A stretch of 58,200 nucleotides of DNA, from the NCBI GenBank assembly GCA_002480525.1, contig DLCH01000057.1, positions 65,612 through 123,811 on the forward strand, given 5' to 3'. Position numbers and translations under genes: made by a program. Numbering within the stretch: position 1 is the first letter of the stretch; every line of letters begins with the position of its first letter. The DNA is from Gammaproteobacteria bacterium UBA7803 (lineage in GTDB: Bacteria; Pseudomonadota; Gammaproteobacteria; Pseudomonadales; Azotimanducaceae). This document shows positions 1 through 7,999 of the stretch, in pieces. The notes below the pieces were generated by a model. That model was not told the DNA's origin, did no database searches, and worked only from the letters and a program-made list of their open reading frames with translations.

Positions 1-1178
1 GCGAAGCCGCGGCCCTGCTCGCCCGCCCGGGCCGCCTCGACGGCGGCGTTCAGGGCCAGCAGGTTGGTCTGGAAGGCGATCTCGTCGATCACGCCGATGA
101 TGTCCGCGACCTGCTTGGAGGAGCGGTTGATCTCGTTCATGGCGTCGACCGCGCGGGCCACCACGGCGCCGCCTTTCTCTGCCGACTCCCGGGCTTCGGT
201 GGCCAGGTTGTTGGCATGGCCGGCGTTCTCGGCGCTCTGCCGGACGGTGGAGGTCATCTGCTCCATCGACGAGGCGGTCTCCTCCAGGGAAGAGGCCTGC
301 TCCTCGGTCCGCTGGGACAGGCTGATGTTGCCTGCGGCGATCTGCTTGGCCTCGGATGCCACGGTCAGGCTCGACTCCGTGACTTCCCGGACCAGCCCCT
401 TCAGCTTCTGGCTCATGCGCTGCATGGCGTCGAGCAGCATGCCGGTTTCGTCCCGGGTGAAGACCTGGATCTCGTCCGTCAGGTCGCCCTGGGCGATGTT
501 GTTGGCGACGCGGACCGCCTCGTTCAACGGCACGACGACGGCCCGGATGATCAGGTAGCCGACCAGGCTCGCCAGGGCGATGGCGACGATGACCGCTGCG
601 ATGGTGATGCCGCGGATGGTCTGGAACAGGGCGGTGGCGGCCTCGTACTCGGCCTGGGCCTGTTCCATCTGATAGGTCATCAGCGCGTCGGCACTCTCGA
701 GCACCGGCTCGAAGGCGGGCTCCATGACCTCGAAGGCGGTGTTGAAGCCGGTTTCGAGCTGGCCGGCCTTGAGGGCGGCCATCGTGGCCTGCAGGCCGTC
801 CTCGACGAACACCCGCTGAGCGGCCTCGAACTCGGTGGCGAGCTCGGTTTCACGCTCGCTGATGTCGCCGCTGCGGTAGCTGTTCCAGAGGCTGGAGATC
901 CGCGCCTGGTTCGCTTCGATGTCCGCGGCGCTGTCACGGATGACCTCGGTGGCCGGGTCGTTGATGGCGTCCAGCGCCAGCATGCGGTTGCGCATGATCA
1001 GCGTGCGGATGTCCGCCAGCTCGGAGGTGGGTACGGTGCGCTCCTCGTAGACGTTGAGCAGCCCGTGGTTGTTCTGGTTCATCCCGTAGATGCCGAGGCC
1101 ACCAATGGCCACCAGCATGAGGGACAGGAATCCCAGCAATATGGTCAAGCGACCCTTGATGGTCATGTTTCTGTACAC
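1..1178 (-). CDS. Methyl-accepting chemotaxis protein, 5' part (runs off the left edge)
   Basis: Transmembrane chemoreceptor; about 392 residues are visible and the rest of the signalling hairpin lies outside the window. Order: N-terminal membrane segment (about residues 8-30), periplasmic helical domain of the four-helix-bundle (Tar-like) type, second membrane segment (rich in Ile/Ala/Val, about residues 190-215), HAMP, then the cytoplasmic coiled coil up to the hairpin motif EIAFQTNLLALNAAVEAARA near the edge. I choose GTG at 1178 because an AGGAGG box (1186-1191) sits 7 bases upstream. An in-frame ATG at 1166 is the alternative, only four codons shorter. A sigma28 promoter lies upstream, so the receptor belongs to the late flagellar class. 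The C-terminus, which would show any CheR tether pentapeptide, is not visible. Ligand unknown. Confidence 0.93.
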   Translation of the reverse strand, partial: MYRNMTIKGRLTILLGFLSLMLVAIGGLGIYGMNQNNHGLLNVYEERTVPTSELADIRTLIMRNRMLALDAINDPATEVIRDSAADIEANQARISSLWNSYRSGDISERETELATEFEAAQRVFVEDGLQATMAALKAGQLETGFNTAFEVMEPAFEPVLESADALMTYQMEQAQAEYEAATALFQTIRGITIAAVIVAIALASLVGYLIIRAVVVPLNEAVRVANNIAQGDLTDEIQVFTRDETGMLLDAMQRMSQKLKGLVREVTESSLTVASEAKQIAAGNISLSQRTEEQASSLEETASSMEQMTSTVRQSAENAGHANNLATEARESAEKGGAVVARAVDAMNEINRSSKQVADIIGVIDEIAFQTNLLALNAAVEAARAGEQGRGF

Positions 1179-1299
1179 CGTGGTACCTCCTTGTCTGGTT
1201 CCCGACCCAGGCGCCGTACCGTGCGCAGGGTGTTGTGCCGTTCCGCCTAGTTCCTGCCGGCGCGCGTGGCGCCGGCCGCACGGACGCCGATCCTGTGGG

Positions 1300-1326
1300 C
1301 TGTCGGCCGGGGCCGGTACATCTTTA
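1300..1326 (-). promoter_or_regulatory. Sigma28 (FliA) promoter for the chemoreceptor gene
   Basis: On the minus strand the sequence reads TAAAGATG, 11 bases, GCCGACAG, against the enteric FliA consensus TAAAGTTT-N11-GCCGATAA. The -35 box is 1319-1326 and the -10 box 1300-1307. Expected start of transcription is near 1293, giving a leader of about 115 bases before the GTG at 1178. Confidence 0.8.
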
Positions 1327-1361
1327 GGGCCGCCGGCTCAAACAGCGCCAGGTCGTGATTG

Positions 1362-1405
1362 CCAGCACGTGCTGGAACATCCGGCCCGTGCCCCGACTTG
1401 TCGGG
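1362..1405. promoter_or_regulatory. Two palindromes between the divergent chemoreceptor and fapA genes
   Basis: CCAGCACGTGCTGG (1362-1375) is a perfect 14-bp palindrome. CCCGAC-TT-GTCGGG (1392-1405) is a second perfect inverted repeat, about 30 bp away centre to centre. They lie upstream of the FliA promoter of the chemoreceptor and just upstream of fapA, the usual place for an operator. Function is not known. Confidence 0.4.
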
Positions 1406-1434
1406 ACTGGCTGTGAACTACACTTGGAGTCTAG

Positions 1435-3147
1435 ATGAAGGTTGCCGAGTGTGGCCCCGAGATGGACCAGGAGCGCCGGAAAGAGGAGGAAAACACCAAC
1501 GGCGTCACGTCTGAGGACGTGGCGGCGCCCGTCGGTGCGTGCCTCGAGCTGCTGTTCGATCACGAGTCCAACGTGCTCACGGCGCGGGTGAGCGAGTCCG
1601 CCGAAGGCGCGATGTGGACCCCGGAGGCGGTTCAGGCGCGGCTGGAGCAGGAGGGATTCGCCACCTTCAGCTTCGAGCCCAACGCCGTCGCCACGATGGT
1701 GCGCCACCTCCAGTCCCGGGCCTTCGGCGACTACGAGATCGCCCGGCGGCTGGACGCGGAGATCTCGGTGTCCCCCACGGCCGACAAGCTGCAGGTGCTG
1801 CTGTCCACCACGCGGGTCTACGGCGGCGCGCCGGTGACGGAAGGCCGGCTGCGGGCGGCGCTGGCCAAGGCCGGCATCGCCGAGGACCTGGTGTCCTCGT
1901 CCGCGATCCAGCAGGCCCTGGCGGACGAGGTCGTCAGCAACCTGGTGGTCGCCCACGGGCTGCCGCCGAAGTCCGGCAGCGACAGCCGGATCGAGCTGCT
2001 GGTGGACCTGGAGCAGGAGGTGTCCCGGCCCAGGGAAAGCGAGGACGGCCGGGTGGATCACTACTCGGTGCGGGACTTCGTGATCGTCGACCCCGGCACC
2101 CCGCTCATGCGGCGCCATCCGCCGACCAAGGGAATCGCCGGCCGCGACGTGTTCGGCAAGGCCATATCGGCCCGGGACGGCAAGGACATTCCACTGCCCC
2201 GGGAGATGCCCGGCGTGCTGCCGGACGAGCAGGATCCCACGCTGTTCGTCGCGGAGTATAAAGGTCATCCGGTGCCCATCGCCGGCGGCATCCGCGTCGA
2301 CAAGACGCTGCTGATGGATTACGTCGACCTGAGGACCGGCAACGTCGACTTCGACGGCTCCGTGCTGGTCAAGCAGGACGTGTCCGCCGGCGTCACGGTC
2401 AAGGCCACCGGCGACATCACCATCAAGGGCACCTCGGAGAACGCTTATCTGGAGGCCGGCGGCGACCTGGCGGTCGCCCGCGGCATCACCGGCTCGGAGG
2501 CGGCCATGAACGGCGGCGCCCGGGACATCCTCGTGACGGCGGACGGCTCGGTGCATGCCGGCTTCGCCGCCGGGGTCAAGGTGCGGGCGGGCGTCGACGT
2601 GGTGGTCAAGGAGTACCTCAATCACTGCGAGACCCTGGCGCTCGGCCGGGTTCTCGTCGGTCAGAAGGGCGGCCACGGGCTGATCGTCGGCGGGCGCACC
2701 CACGGCTGCCTGGGGGTGTTCGCCCAGTCGGGCGGCTCGCCGGCCAGCGTCAAGACCTTCGTCGGCGCCGGCCCCACCGAGGCGACCGCGGCGCGGCGGG
2801 AAGCGGCCCTGCAGGAGCGCAAGGAACTGGTGGCGAAGCTGGAACAGCTCAAGCTCATGCTGGCGAACATGGAGGCCGGCCAGGCCAACGGCGAAGGTGA
2901 CCGCAGCGAACTCATCGACAAGGTCCGGCGCACCATCGAGGAATTCGAACGCCGCACGGTGGAGGTGGACGTCCGCATCGACGACATCGAAGCCGAAGCC
3001 GCCGAGTCCGAATACGCCGGCGTCACCTTCAAGCAGCGCGCCTATCCGGGCGTCACCGTCGAACTCGGCGAGGAGGTGCTGGCGCTGCGGACCGAGAGTT
3101 CCGGCGGACATTTCGTGCTGCGGGACGGCGAAATCATCTGGGAATGA
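1435..3147 (+). CDS. fapA: FapA (DUF342) family protein
   Basis: A 570-residue protein of the DUF342 / flagellar assembly protein A family. The family is found beside flagellar and chemotaxis genes and is implicated in polar flagellum assembly or placement in Vibrio. Visible: an N-terminal mixed domain, a central region with repeated short beta-strand glycine-rich turns (e.g. VDFDGSVLVK, VKATGDITIKG), typical of the DUF342 beta-helix, and a charged coiled coil at about residues 455-520. It ends in a short beta segment. The ATG at 1435 has GGAG 5 bases upstream (1426-1429); an ATG at 1462 is a possible shorter start. The gene stands between a divergent chemoreceptor and the che operon, which supports a role linked to flagellar or chemotaxis assembly. 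Molecular activity unknown. Confidence 0.85.
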   Translation: MKVAECGPEMDQERRKEEENTNGVTSEDVAAPVGACLELLFDHESNVLTARVSESAEGAMWTPEAVQARLEQEGFATFSFEPNAVATMVRHLQSRAFGDYEIARRLDAEISVSPTADKLQVLLSTTRVYGGAPVTEGRLRAALAKAGIAEDLVSSSAIQQALADEVVSNLVVAHGLPPKSGSDSRIELLVDLEQEVSRPRESEDGRVDHYSVRDFVIVDPGTPLMRRHPPTKGIAGRDVFGKAISARDGKDIPLPREMPGVLPDEQDPTLFVAEYKGHPVPIAGGIRVDKTLLMDYVDLRTGNVDFDGSVLVKQDVSAGVTVKATGDITIKGTSENAYLEAGGDLAVARGITGSEAAMNGGARDILVTADGSVHAGFAAGVKVRAGVDVVVKEYLNHCETLALGRVLVGQKGGHGLIVGGRTHGCLGVFAQSGGSPASVKTFVGAGPTEATAARREAALQERKELVAKLEQLKLMLANMEAGQANGEGDRSELIDKVRRTIEEFERRTVEVDVRIDDIEAEAAESEYAGVTFKQRAYPGVTVELGEEVLALRTESSGGHFVLRDGEIIWE

Positions 3148-3168
3148 GAACTGCGCCTCGGTCTGACG

Positions 3169-3182
3169 CTCCCGTTCGGGAG
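3169..3182 (+). terminator. Hairpin after fapA, possible weak terminator
   Basis: CTCCCG-TT-CGGGAG, with partial extension by GAC/GTC on the flanks, lies 22 bases past the fapA stop. There is no run of T after it, so termination is uncertain. Confidence 0.35.
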
Positions 3183-3220
3183 TCGTCGGTCCGGCTGCCG
3201 GCGCGCAGCGTCCTGCTGTC

Positions 3221-3226
3221 TATACT
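3221..3226 (+). promoter_or_regulatory. Possible sigma70 -10 box before the che operon
   Basis: TATACT in the short gap between fapA and cheY1, 32 bases before the ATG. It stands out against the GC-rich surroundings, but no convincing TTGACA-like box is seen 16-18 bases upstream. No TAAA-N15-GCCGAT-type or GG-N10-GC box is present here. Confidence 0.3.
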
Positions 3227-3258
3227 CCATTTGCTTCTACGGATGGAACGAGACCGTT

Positions 3259-3630
3259 ATGCCTCACATACTCGTCGTCGATGATTCCAGCTCCATGCGG
3301 GAGATGGTCACCTATACCCTCAAGAGCGCGGGGCACAGCGTCAAATCCGCGCCGGACGGCGCCGAGGCGCTGAAGATCGCCGGTGACGACGCCGAGGACT
3401 TCGACCTCGTCATCACCGACATCAACATGCCCGTCATGGACGGGATCACGTTGATCAAGGAGCTGCGAAACCTCAAGCGCTACACCTACCGGCCCATTCT
3501 GGTGCTGTCGACGGAGTCGTCGGCGGAGACCAAGACCGCCGGCAAGACCGCCGGGGCCACCGGCTGGATCGTGAAGCCGTTCGACCCCGATCAGCTTCTG
3601 GGAGTCGTGGGCAAGGTGCTTCCGCACTGA
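3259..3630 (+). CDS. CheY-type single-domain response regulator (first copy)
   Basis: A 123-residue receiver domain with no output domain. Acidic pocket D8-D9, phospho-acceptor D54 (ITDINMP), Ser84 at the Thr/Ser position and Lys107 in VKPF are all present, so it should accept phosphate. It precedes cheA by 28 bases. It differs from the second CheY in this window (9749-10120) in loop length and in the alpha4-beta5 face, so it may be a phosphate sink or an adaptor-specific regulator and not the motor-binding CheY. Start ATG; the conserved beta-1 strand follows immediately. Confidence 0.92.
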   Translation: MPHILVVDDSSSMREMVTYTLKSAGHSVKSAPDGAEALKIAGDDAEDFDLVITDINMPVMDGITLIKELRNLKRYTYRPILVLSTESSAETKTAGKTAGATGWIVKPFDPDQLLGVVGKVLPH

Positions 3631-3658
3631 GTCGGCGCCTGGAAGCGGGAGATCGTCT

Positions 3659-5827
3659 ATGAGCATGGAGGAATTCCACCAGATTTTCTTCGAGGAGGCG
3701 GACGAGCTGATCGAAGCCATGGAGTCCGAGCTCCTGGAGATGGTCTTCGACGCCGACAATCCGGACCGGATCAACAACGTCTTCCGCGCGGCCCACTCGA
3801 TCAAGGGGGGCTCCGCGACCTTCGGATTTTCCGAGATCGCCGAGACGACGCACGTCATGGAGACGCTGATGAACTGCGTCCGCGACGGCGAGATCAAGGT
3901 GACCCGGGACCTCATCGATCTGCTGCTGTCGTCGGTGGACTGCGTCAAGGACATGCTCGGTTCCGCCAAGGCCGGACAGCCGGCGGATGCGGACCGCGCG
4001 GGCGAGACCAAGACGAGCCTGGAGGCGTTCCTGCAGGCCGCCAGCGGTGACGCCGGCGACGCCTCGACCGGGACGGCGGAAGCCGCCGACCCCGAGCCGG
4101 CGCCGCAGGACGCGGCGCCCGAGCAGCCCGCGGCAGCGGAGCCCGTGACCCAGCCGGCCGACACCGGCGCGCTCCCGGTCGCGCTGCGCGAATACGTCAT
4201 CGACTTCCACCCGGCCCTGGAGCTGTTCAAGACCGGCAACGACCCGCTGCACATCCTGCGGGCGCTGCGTGACCTCGGCGAGCTCGAGGTCGAAGTGGAC
4301 GCCGACAGCCTGCCGGCGCTGGAGGCCTTCGAACCCGACAACCTGTATCTGTCGTGGAAGCTGCGGCTGCAGACCGAGTCCGATCCGGACGTGGTGCTGG
4401 AGGCCTTCGACTGGGTCGAGGACGTCTGCAGCATCGACCTTCAGGAGATCGAGCACCGGGACGCGGCGTGCGACCCGGAGCCCGAGACCGTGGCGCAGGC
4501 ACCGGTGGCGCCGGCGGCCGAATCCGCCGCGGGCGCGGAAGCCGCCGCGCCGGAGAGCGTGGCCCGGGCCCCGGCCCGCAGCGAGCGCAAGGCGCCGCCG
4601 ACCGAGCCCACGTCCATCCGGGTCGGCATCGACAAGATCGACATGCTCATCAACCTGGTCGGCGAGCTGGTGATCACCCAGTCGATGCTCGGCGAGATGG
4701 GCGAGAACATCGAGACCTGCGACCTCGAGAAGCTCCGTGAGGGATTCCTGCAGCTCGAGCGGCACACCCGCGAGCTGCAGGAAAACGTCATGAAGATCCG
4801 CATGGTGCCGATCTCCAACGTGTTCAACCGCATGCCCCGCATGGTTCACGACCTGACGGCCAAGCTCGGCAAGAAGCTCGACCTGGTGATGCGCGGCGAG
4901 CACACCGAGCTGGACAAGACCGTCATGGAGCGCATCGGCGACCCGCTGGTGCACCTGGTCCGCAACGCGGTGGACCACGGCATCGAGACGCCGGACGTGC
5001 GGCTGGCGGCCGGCAAGCCGGAGCGCGGCACGCTGGAGCTCTGCGCCTACCACGCCAACGGCGACGTGGTGATCGAGATTCACGACGACGGCGCCGGCAT
5101 CAACCGCGACCGGGTGCTCGAGAAGGCGCGGGCCAAGGGCCTGGTGGCGCCGGAGCACACGCCCTCCGATCAGGAGATCCATCAGCTCATCTTCCACCCG
5201 GGCTTCTCGACGGCGGAGGCCGTGAGCGACGTGTCCGGGCGCGGCGTCGGCATGGACGTGGTCAAGCAGAACATCCTGGAGCTCGGCGGACACGTCGACA
5301 TCGCCTCCGAGGCGGGCCGGGGTTCGACGTTCACCATCCGGTTGCCGCTGACCCTCGCCATCGTCGACGGTCAGCTTCTCCGGGTCGGCGGTCAGGTCTA
5401 CATCATTCCGCTGGTGTCGATTCTCGAGTCGATCCAGCTTCAGGAGGCGAATCTGCGGTCCATCGCCGATCGCAGCCAGCTCTACCGGATTCGCGGCGAA
5501 TACGTGCCCGTGGTGGCGCTGACGGAGCTGTTCAACATCCCGGTGCCGGACACCGGGCGCACCCGGGACCAGTTGCTCGTCCTCGTCGAGAGCGGGCAGG
5601 GCAAGATCGGGCTGCTGGTGGACGACCTGCTCGCCCAGCAGCAGGTGGTGATCAAGAGCCTCGAATCCAATTACCGGCCGGTCGCCGGCGTCTCCGGGGC
5701 GACGATTCTCGGCGACGGTCGCGTGGCCCTGATTCTGGACATTCCCGGCCTGCTGCGCATGGCGCGGCGGCAGGGCGATTTCGATACCGCGGGGACCCTC
5801 AGGGTTTCCGGTCCCCGGGCAGCATGA
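3659..5827 (+). CDS. cheA: Chemotaxis histidine kinase CheA
   Basis: Cytoplasmic kinase of the chemoreceptor array, 722 residues. N-terminal Hpt domain with the phospho-accepting histidine H46 in AAHSIKGG. Next comes an Ala/Pro/Glu-rich linker, a middle domain of about 95 residues (about 175-270) in the position of the response-regulator-binding P2 domain, and a second low-complexity linker. Then the dimerisation domain, the HATPase with N-box (HLVRNAVDHGIE), G1 (DDGAGI) and G2 (GRGVGMDVV) motifs, and the C-terminal CheW-like P5 domain. All catalytic signatures look intact. ATG preceded by GGGAG. It should phosphorylate both CheY proteins and CheB encoded in this cluster. Confidence 0.97.
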   Translation: MSMEEFHQIFFEEADELIEAMESELLEMVFDADNPDRINNVFRAAHSIKGGSATFGFSEIAETTHVMETLMNCVRDGEIKVTRDLIDLLLSSVDCVKDMLGSAKAGQPADADRAGETKTSLEAFLQAASGDAGDASTGTAEAADPEPAPQDAAPEQPAAAEPVTQPADTGALPVALREYVIDFHPALELFKTGNDPLHILRALRDLGELEVEVDADSLPALEAFEPDNLYLSWKLRLQTESDPDVVLEAFDWVEDVCSIDLQEIEHRDAACDPEPETVAQAPVAPAAESAAGAEAAAPESVARAPARSERKAPPTEPTSIRVGIDKIDMLINLVGELVITQSMLGEMGENIETCDLEKLREGFLQLERHTRELQENVMKIRMVPISNVFNRMPRMVHDLTAKLGKKLDLVMRGEHTELDKTVMERIGDPLVHLVRNAVDHGIETPDVRLAAGKPERGTLELCAYHANGDVVIEIHDDGAGINRDRVLEKARAKGLVAPEHTPSDQEIHQLIFHPGFSTAEAVSDVSGRGVGMDVVKQNILELGGHVDIASEAGRGSTFTIRLPLTLAIVDGQLLRVGGQVYIIPLVSILESIQLQEANLRSIADRSQLYRIRGEYVPVVALTELFNIPVPDTGRTRDQLLVLVESGQGKIGLLVDDLLAQQQVVIKSLESNYRPVAGVSGATILGDGRVALILDIPGLLRMARRQGDFDTAGTLRVSGPRAA

Positions 5828-5837
5828 GGTAACGACG

Positions 5838-6356
5838 ATGAGTGCACAGTCATCACAGCAGACCAGCGTGCCGGAGGAGCTTGTCGCCCGCGGCGACGGC
5901 GTCGCCGTGCGGGTCGACGGCGCAGCGTCCCAGTACCTGACGTTCATGCTCGACGGTGAGGAGTACGGCGTCGAGATCCTCGGCGTGCAGGAGATCAAGG
6001 GCTGGGAGAAGTGCACCGAGATCCCCAACACGCCCGACTACGTCATGGGCGTCATCAACCTGCGGGGCGCGGTGATCCCGGTGATCGACCTGCGCCGACG
6101 CTTCGGCATGACGCCGCGCGAGTTCGGCAAGCTGACGGTCGTGATCGTCGTGCGCATGGAGACGCCCGACGGCAACAAGACCATGGGCTTCGTGGTGGAC
6201 GCGGTGTCCGACGTCTACAACATCGACCACGACCAGGTGCGGCCTGCGCCGGAGCTGGATGCGTCGGTCGAGACCAGGTTCGTCAAAGGACTGGCGACGG
6301 TGGATGACAAGATGATCATCCTGCTCGATCTGGATCATATCGTCACCGAGTACTGA
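5838..6356 (+). CDS. cheW: Chemotaxis coupling protein CheW
   Basis: SH3-like scaffold protein of 172 residues that links CheA to receptors. After an N-terminal extension of about 28 residues comes the family core: LTFMLDGEEYGVEIL, the receptor-binding NLRGAVIPVIDLR motif, and GFVVDAVSDV. It lies 10 bases after cheA and 4 bases before the STAS gene, so it is in the same transcript. It is the only stand-alone CheW in the window. Confidence 0.95.
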   Translation: MSAQSSQQTSVPEELVARGDGVAVRVDGAASQYLTFMLDGEEYGVEILGVQEIKGWEKCTEIPNTPDYVMGVINLRGAVIPVIDLRRRFGMTPREFGKLTVVIVVRMETPDGNKTMGFVVDAVSDVYNIDHDQVRPAPELDASVETRFVKGLATVDDKMIILLDLDHIVTEY

Positions 6357-6360
6357 GGCC

Positions 6361-6651
6361 ATGGCGACCAAACGCAAGAGCGGTGCGCACATCGAGCTGC
6401 CGGAACGGTTTACCGTCGAGGCGGTGGCCGACGTGCTCGGCGAGATCCGGACCCGGTCGGCACGGGCCAAGACGGTCCGGGTCGATGCCTCCGCGGTCGC
6501 CACGGCGGATTGCGCCGGGCTTCAGCTGCTGGTCGCCGCCAGGCGGGACGTCGAGGCGGCCGGCAAGTCCTTCGAACTGGAGTCGGTTCCCGATGCCATG
6601 GCGGACAGCGCGCGTCTGCTCGGTCTGGCGCCGATGCTGAACCTTCAATAG
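6361..6651 (+). CDS. Small STAS-domain protein in the che operon
   Basis: A 96-residue single-domain protein with the STAS fold pattern: N-terminal strand, VRVDASAVATADCAGLQLL, and a C-terminal helix. STAS domains of the SpoIIAA type bind partners under control of phosphorylation of a Ser/Thr just before the conserved AGL. Here that site reads D-C-A-G-L, so the residue is Cys and the classical phospho-switch is absent. It sits between cheW and the CheZ-like gene with a 4-base gap to cheW. A partner among the che products is likely, but none can be named from sequence. Confidence 0.85.
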   Translation: MATKRKSGAHIELPERFTVEAVADVLGEIRTRSARAKTVRVDASAVATADCAGLQLLVAARRDVEAAGKSFELESVPDAMADSARLLGLAPMLNLQ

Positions 6652-6672
6652 CGCGCACCTTCAGAGGTTTTG

Positions 6673-7152
6673 ATGGGCAGTACGACACAACCTGGAGCCG
6701 GCGACAAGACGCTCGACTACTGCCGCGCACTGCTGGAGCTCACCGTTCGTGAGAACGGCGACGCCATGAACACCATCACCCACGTGTTCTCCGACATGGC
6801 CAGCCTGTTCGGCGACGTGGAACGGCGCTGCCGCCAGCTCAAGGCCGCGGCGCCGGCCGATCAGGCGGAGCAGGTCGAGTCCGTGATCCGGGACTGCGCG
6901 TCCGCCGCGTCGGTGATCCGCGACGGCCTGCGCGCGGTTCAGGTCCACGACATCACGGACCAGCGGCTGGCTCACGTGGCGACCCTGCTGGGTGCGCTGC
7001 GCGACGGCCGGGACTGCGAGATCGGGTCGGTCCTGAGTGACAGCGAGGAACACGCGCTGCTCGAGCTCATCGAGCGCGGCGTGTCCGGTGAGGATGCCTT
7101 CGGGCACCTGGGAGAGAACTCCGCCGCCCGCGGGTCGGTGGAGCTGTTCTGA
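6673..7152 (+). CDS. CheZ-like protein, candidate CheY-P phosphatase
   Basis: A 159-residue, largely helical protein. Its second half contains VHDITDQRL, which places an Asp and a Gln four residues apart (D93 and Q97) in the pattern D-x-T-x-Q. In E. coli CheZ the catalytic residues D143 and Q147 lie in D-L-T-G-Q on a long helix, so this matches the active-site signature. The rest is too diverged to call orthology by eye. It lacks the usual CheZ C-terminal CheY-binding peptide and ends in SVELF instead, a tail also seen on CheD and on the diguanylate cyclase at 54069-55160. I use ATG 6673 with AGAGG five bases upstream; a TTG directly before it is the alternative. No other phosphatase (CheZ, CheC, CheX, FliY) is visible in the window. 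Confidence 0.6.
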   Translation: MGSTTQPGAGDKTLDYCRALLELTVRENGDAMNTITHVFSDMASLFGDVERRCRQLKAAAPADQAEQVESVIRDCASAASVIRDGLRAVQVHDITDQRLAHVATLLGALRDGRDCEIGSVLSDSEEHALLELIERGVSGEDAFGHLGENSAARGSVELF

Positions 7153-7154
7153 AC

Positions 7155-7994
7155 ATGGCCGCAGCGCAGGAGGCCTCCGTCGACGACGGACGCCTGATCT
7201 CTCTGCAGGACCATCTGCGGTTTGCCGGCATCGTCCGTCAGCACACCGGCATCAAGCTGGGCGAGAACAAGCGCCAGCTCCTGTCGAGCCGGCTGCAGAA
7301 GCGCATGCGGGCGCTCAAAATCGCCAGCTACGGCGACTACTGGACCTACCTGAACGAGAATCTCGACGCCGAGCTCGGCGAGTTCGTCAACGCGATCACC
7401 ACGAATCTGACGTCGTTCTTCCGCGAGAACCACCACTTCGAGTTCCTCCGGGAGTTCTTCGATTCGGCGCCTGCGGGCCGTTCGCTGCGGATCTGGTCGG
7501 CGGGCTGCTCGACCGGCGAGGAGCCCTACAGCATCGCCATGGTGTTCCGCGAGAGCGGGGCGCCGGCCCGGCGGGTGAGCCTGGGCCTCGAAGCCACCGA
7601 CATCGACACCCAGTGCGTGGCGGTGGCGCAGCGCGGCGTGTACGGCCTGGACGCCGTGCGCGCGCTGGGCCAGACGCGCATGGCGAGTCACTTCCTGCGC
7701 GGCCGCGGCAGCAACGAAGGCAAGGTCCGGGTTCGGCCGGACGTCAGGGACATGGTCCGGTTCGGCTCGCTGAATCTGCTCGGCGACTGGCCCTTCGACG
7801 AGCCCTTCGACCTGATCTTCTGCCGCAACGTGGTCATCTATTTCGACGACGACGTGCAGCGGGCGCTGTTCGACCGGTTTGCGGACGCGCTCGTGCCCGG
7901 CGGGCACCTGGTGATCGGACACTCGGAGAACCTGCAGCGGGTCTGCACGCGTTTCCGGAGTCTGGGACAAACGATATACAGCAGAGTGAAGTAG
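7155..7994 (+). CDS. cheR: Chemoreceptor methyltransferase CheR
   Basis: Transfers methyl groups from S-adenosylmethionine to receptor glutamates during adaptation. 279 residues, normal for the family. N-terminal helical domain (about residues 15-90), the TSFFRENHHFEFL motif before the catalytic domain, the SAM-binding motif WSAGCSTGEEPYSIAM, and FCRNVVIYFD further on. It starts two bases after the CheZ-like stop. Partners: CheB and CheD downstream, and the receptor at the left edge. Confidence 0.96.
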   Translation: MAAAQEASVDDGRLISLQDHLRFAGIVRQHTGIKLGENKRQLLSSRLQKRMRALKIASYGDYWTYLNENLDAELGEFVNAITTNLTSFFRENHHFEFLREFFDSAPAGRSLRIWSAGCSTGEEPYSIAMVFRESGAPARRVSLGLEATDIDTQCVAVAQRGVYGLDAVRALGQTRMASHFLRGRGSNEGKVRVRPDVRDMVRFGSLNLLGDWPFDEPFDLIFCRNVVIYFDDDVQRALFDRFADALVPGGHLVIGHSENLQRVCTRFRSLGQTIYSRVK

Positions 7995-7999
7995 CAGTC

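Noticed and set aside
2256..2283. TAAAGGTC inside fapA as a sigma28 -35 box
   Set aside because: No GCCGAT-like box follows at 11 bases, and it is in the middle of the gene.
1324..3111. 595-codon open frame antisense to fapA
   Set aside because: Same GC-driven antisense effect; no start site or domain.
3473..6031. 852-codon open frame antisense to cheA and cheW
   Set aside because: Antisense to genes with complete catalytic motifs; composition rich in Leu/Arg/His/Asp without any domain pattern.
7037..7999. N-terminal extension of the cheD frame to 528 residues
   Set aside because: The extra part overlaps cheR in another frame and has Arg/Pro/Gly-rich antigene composition; CheD homology begins right after ATG 8000.
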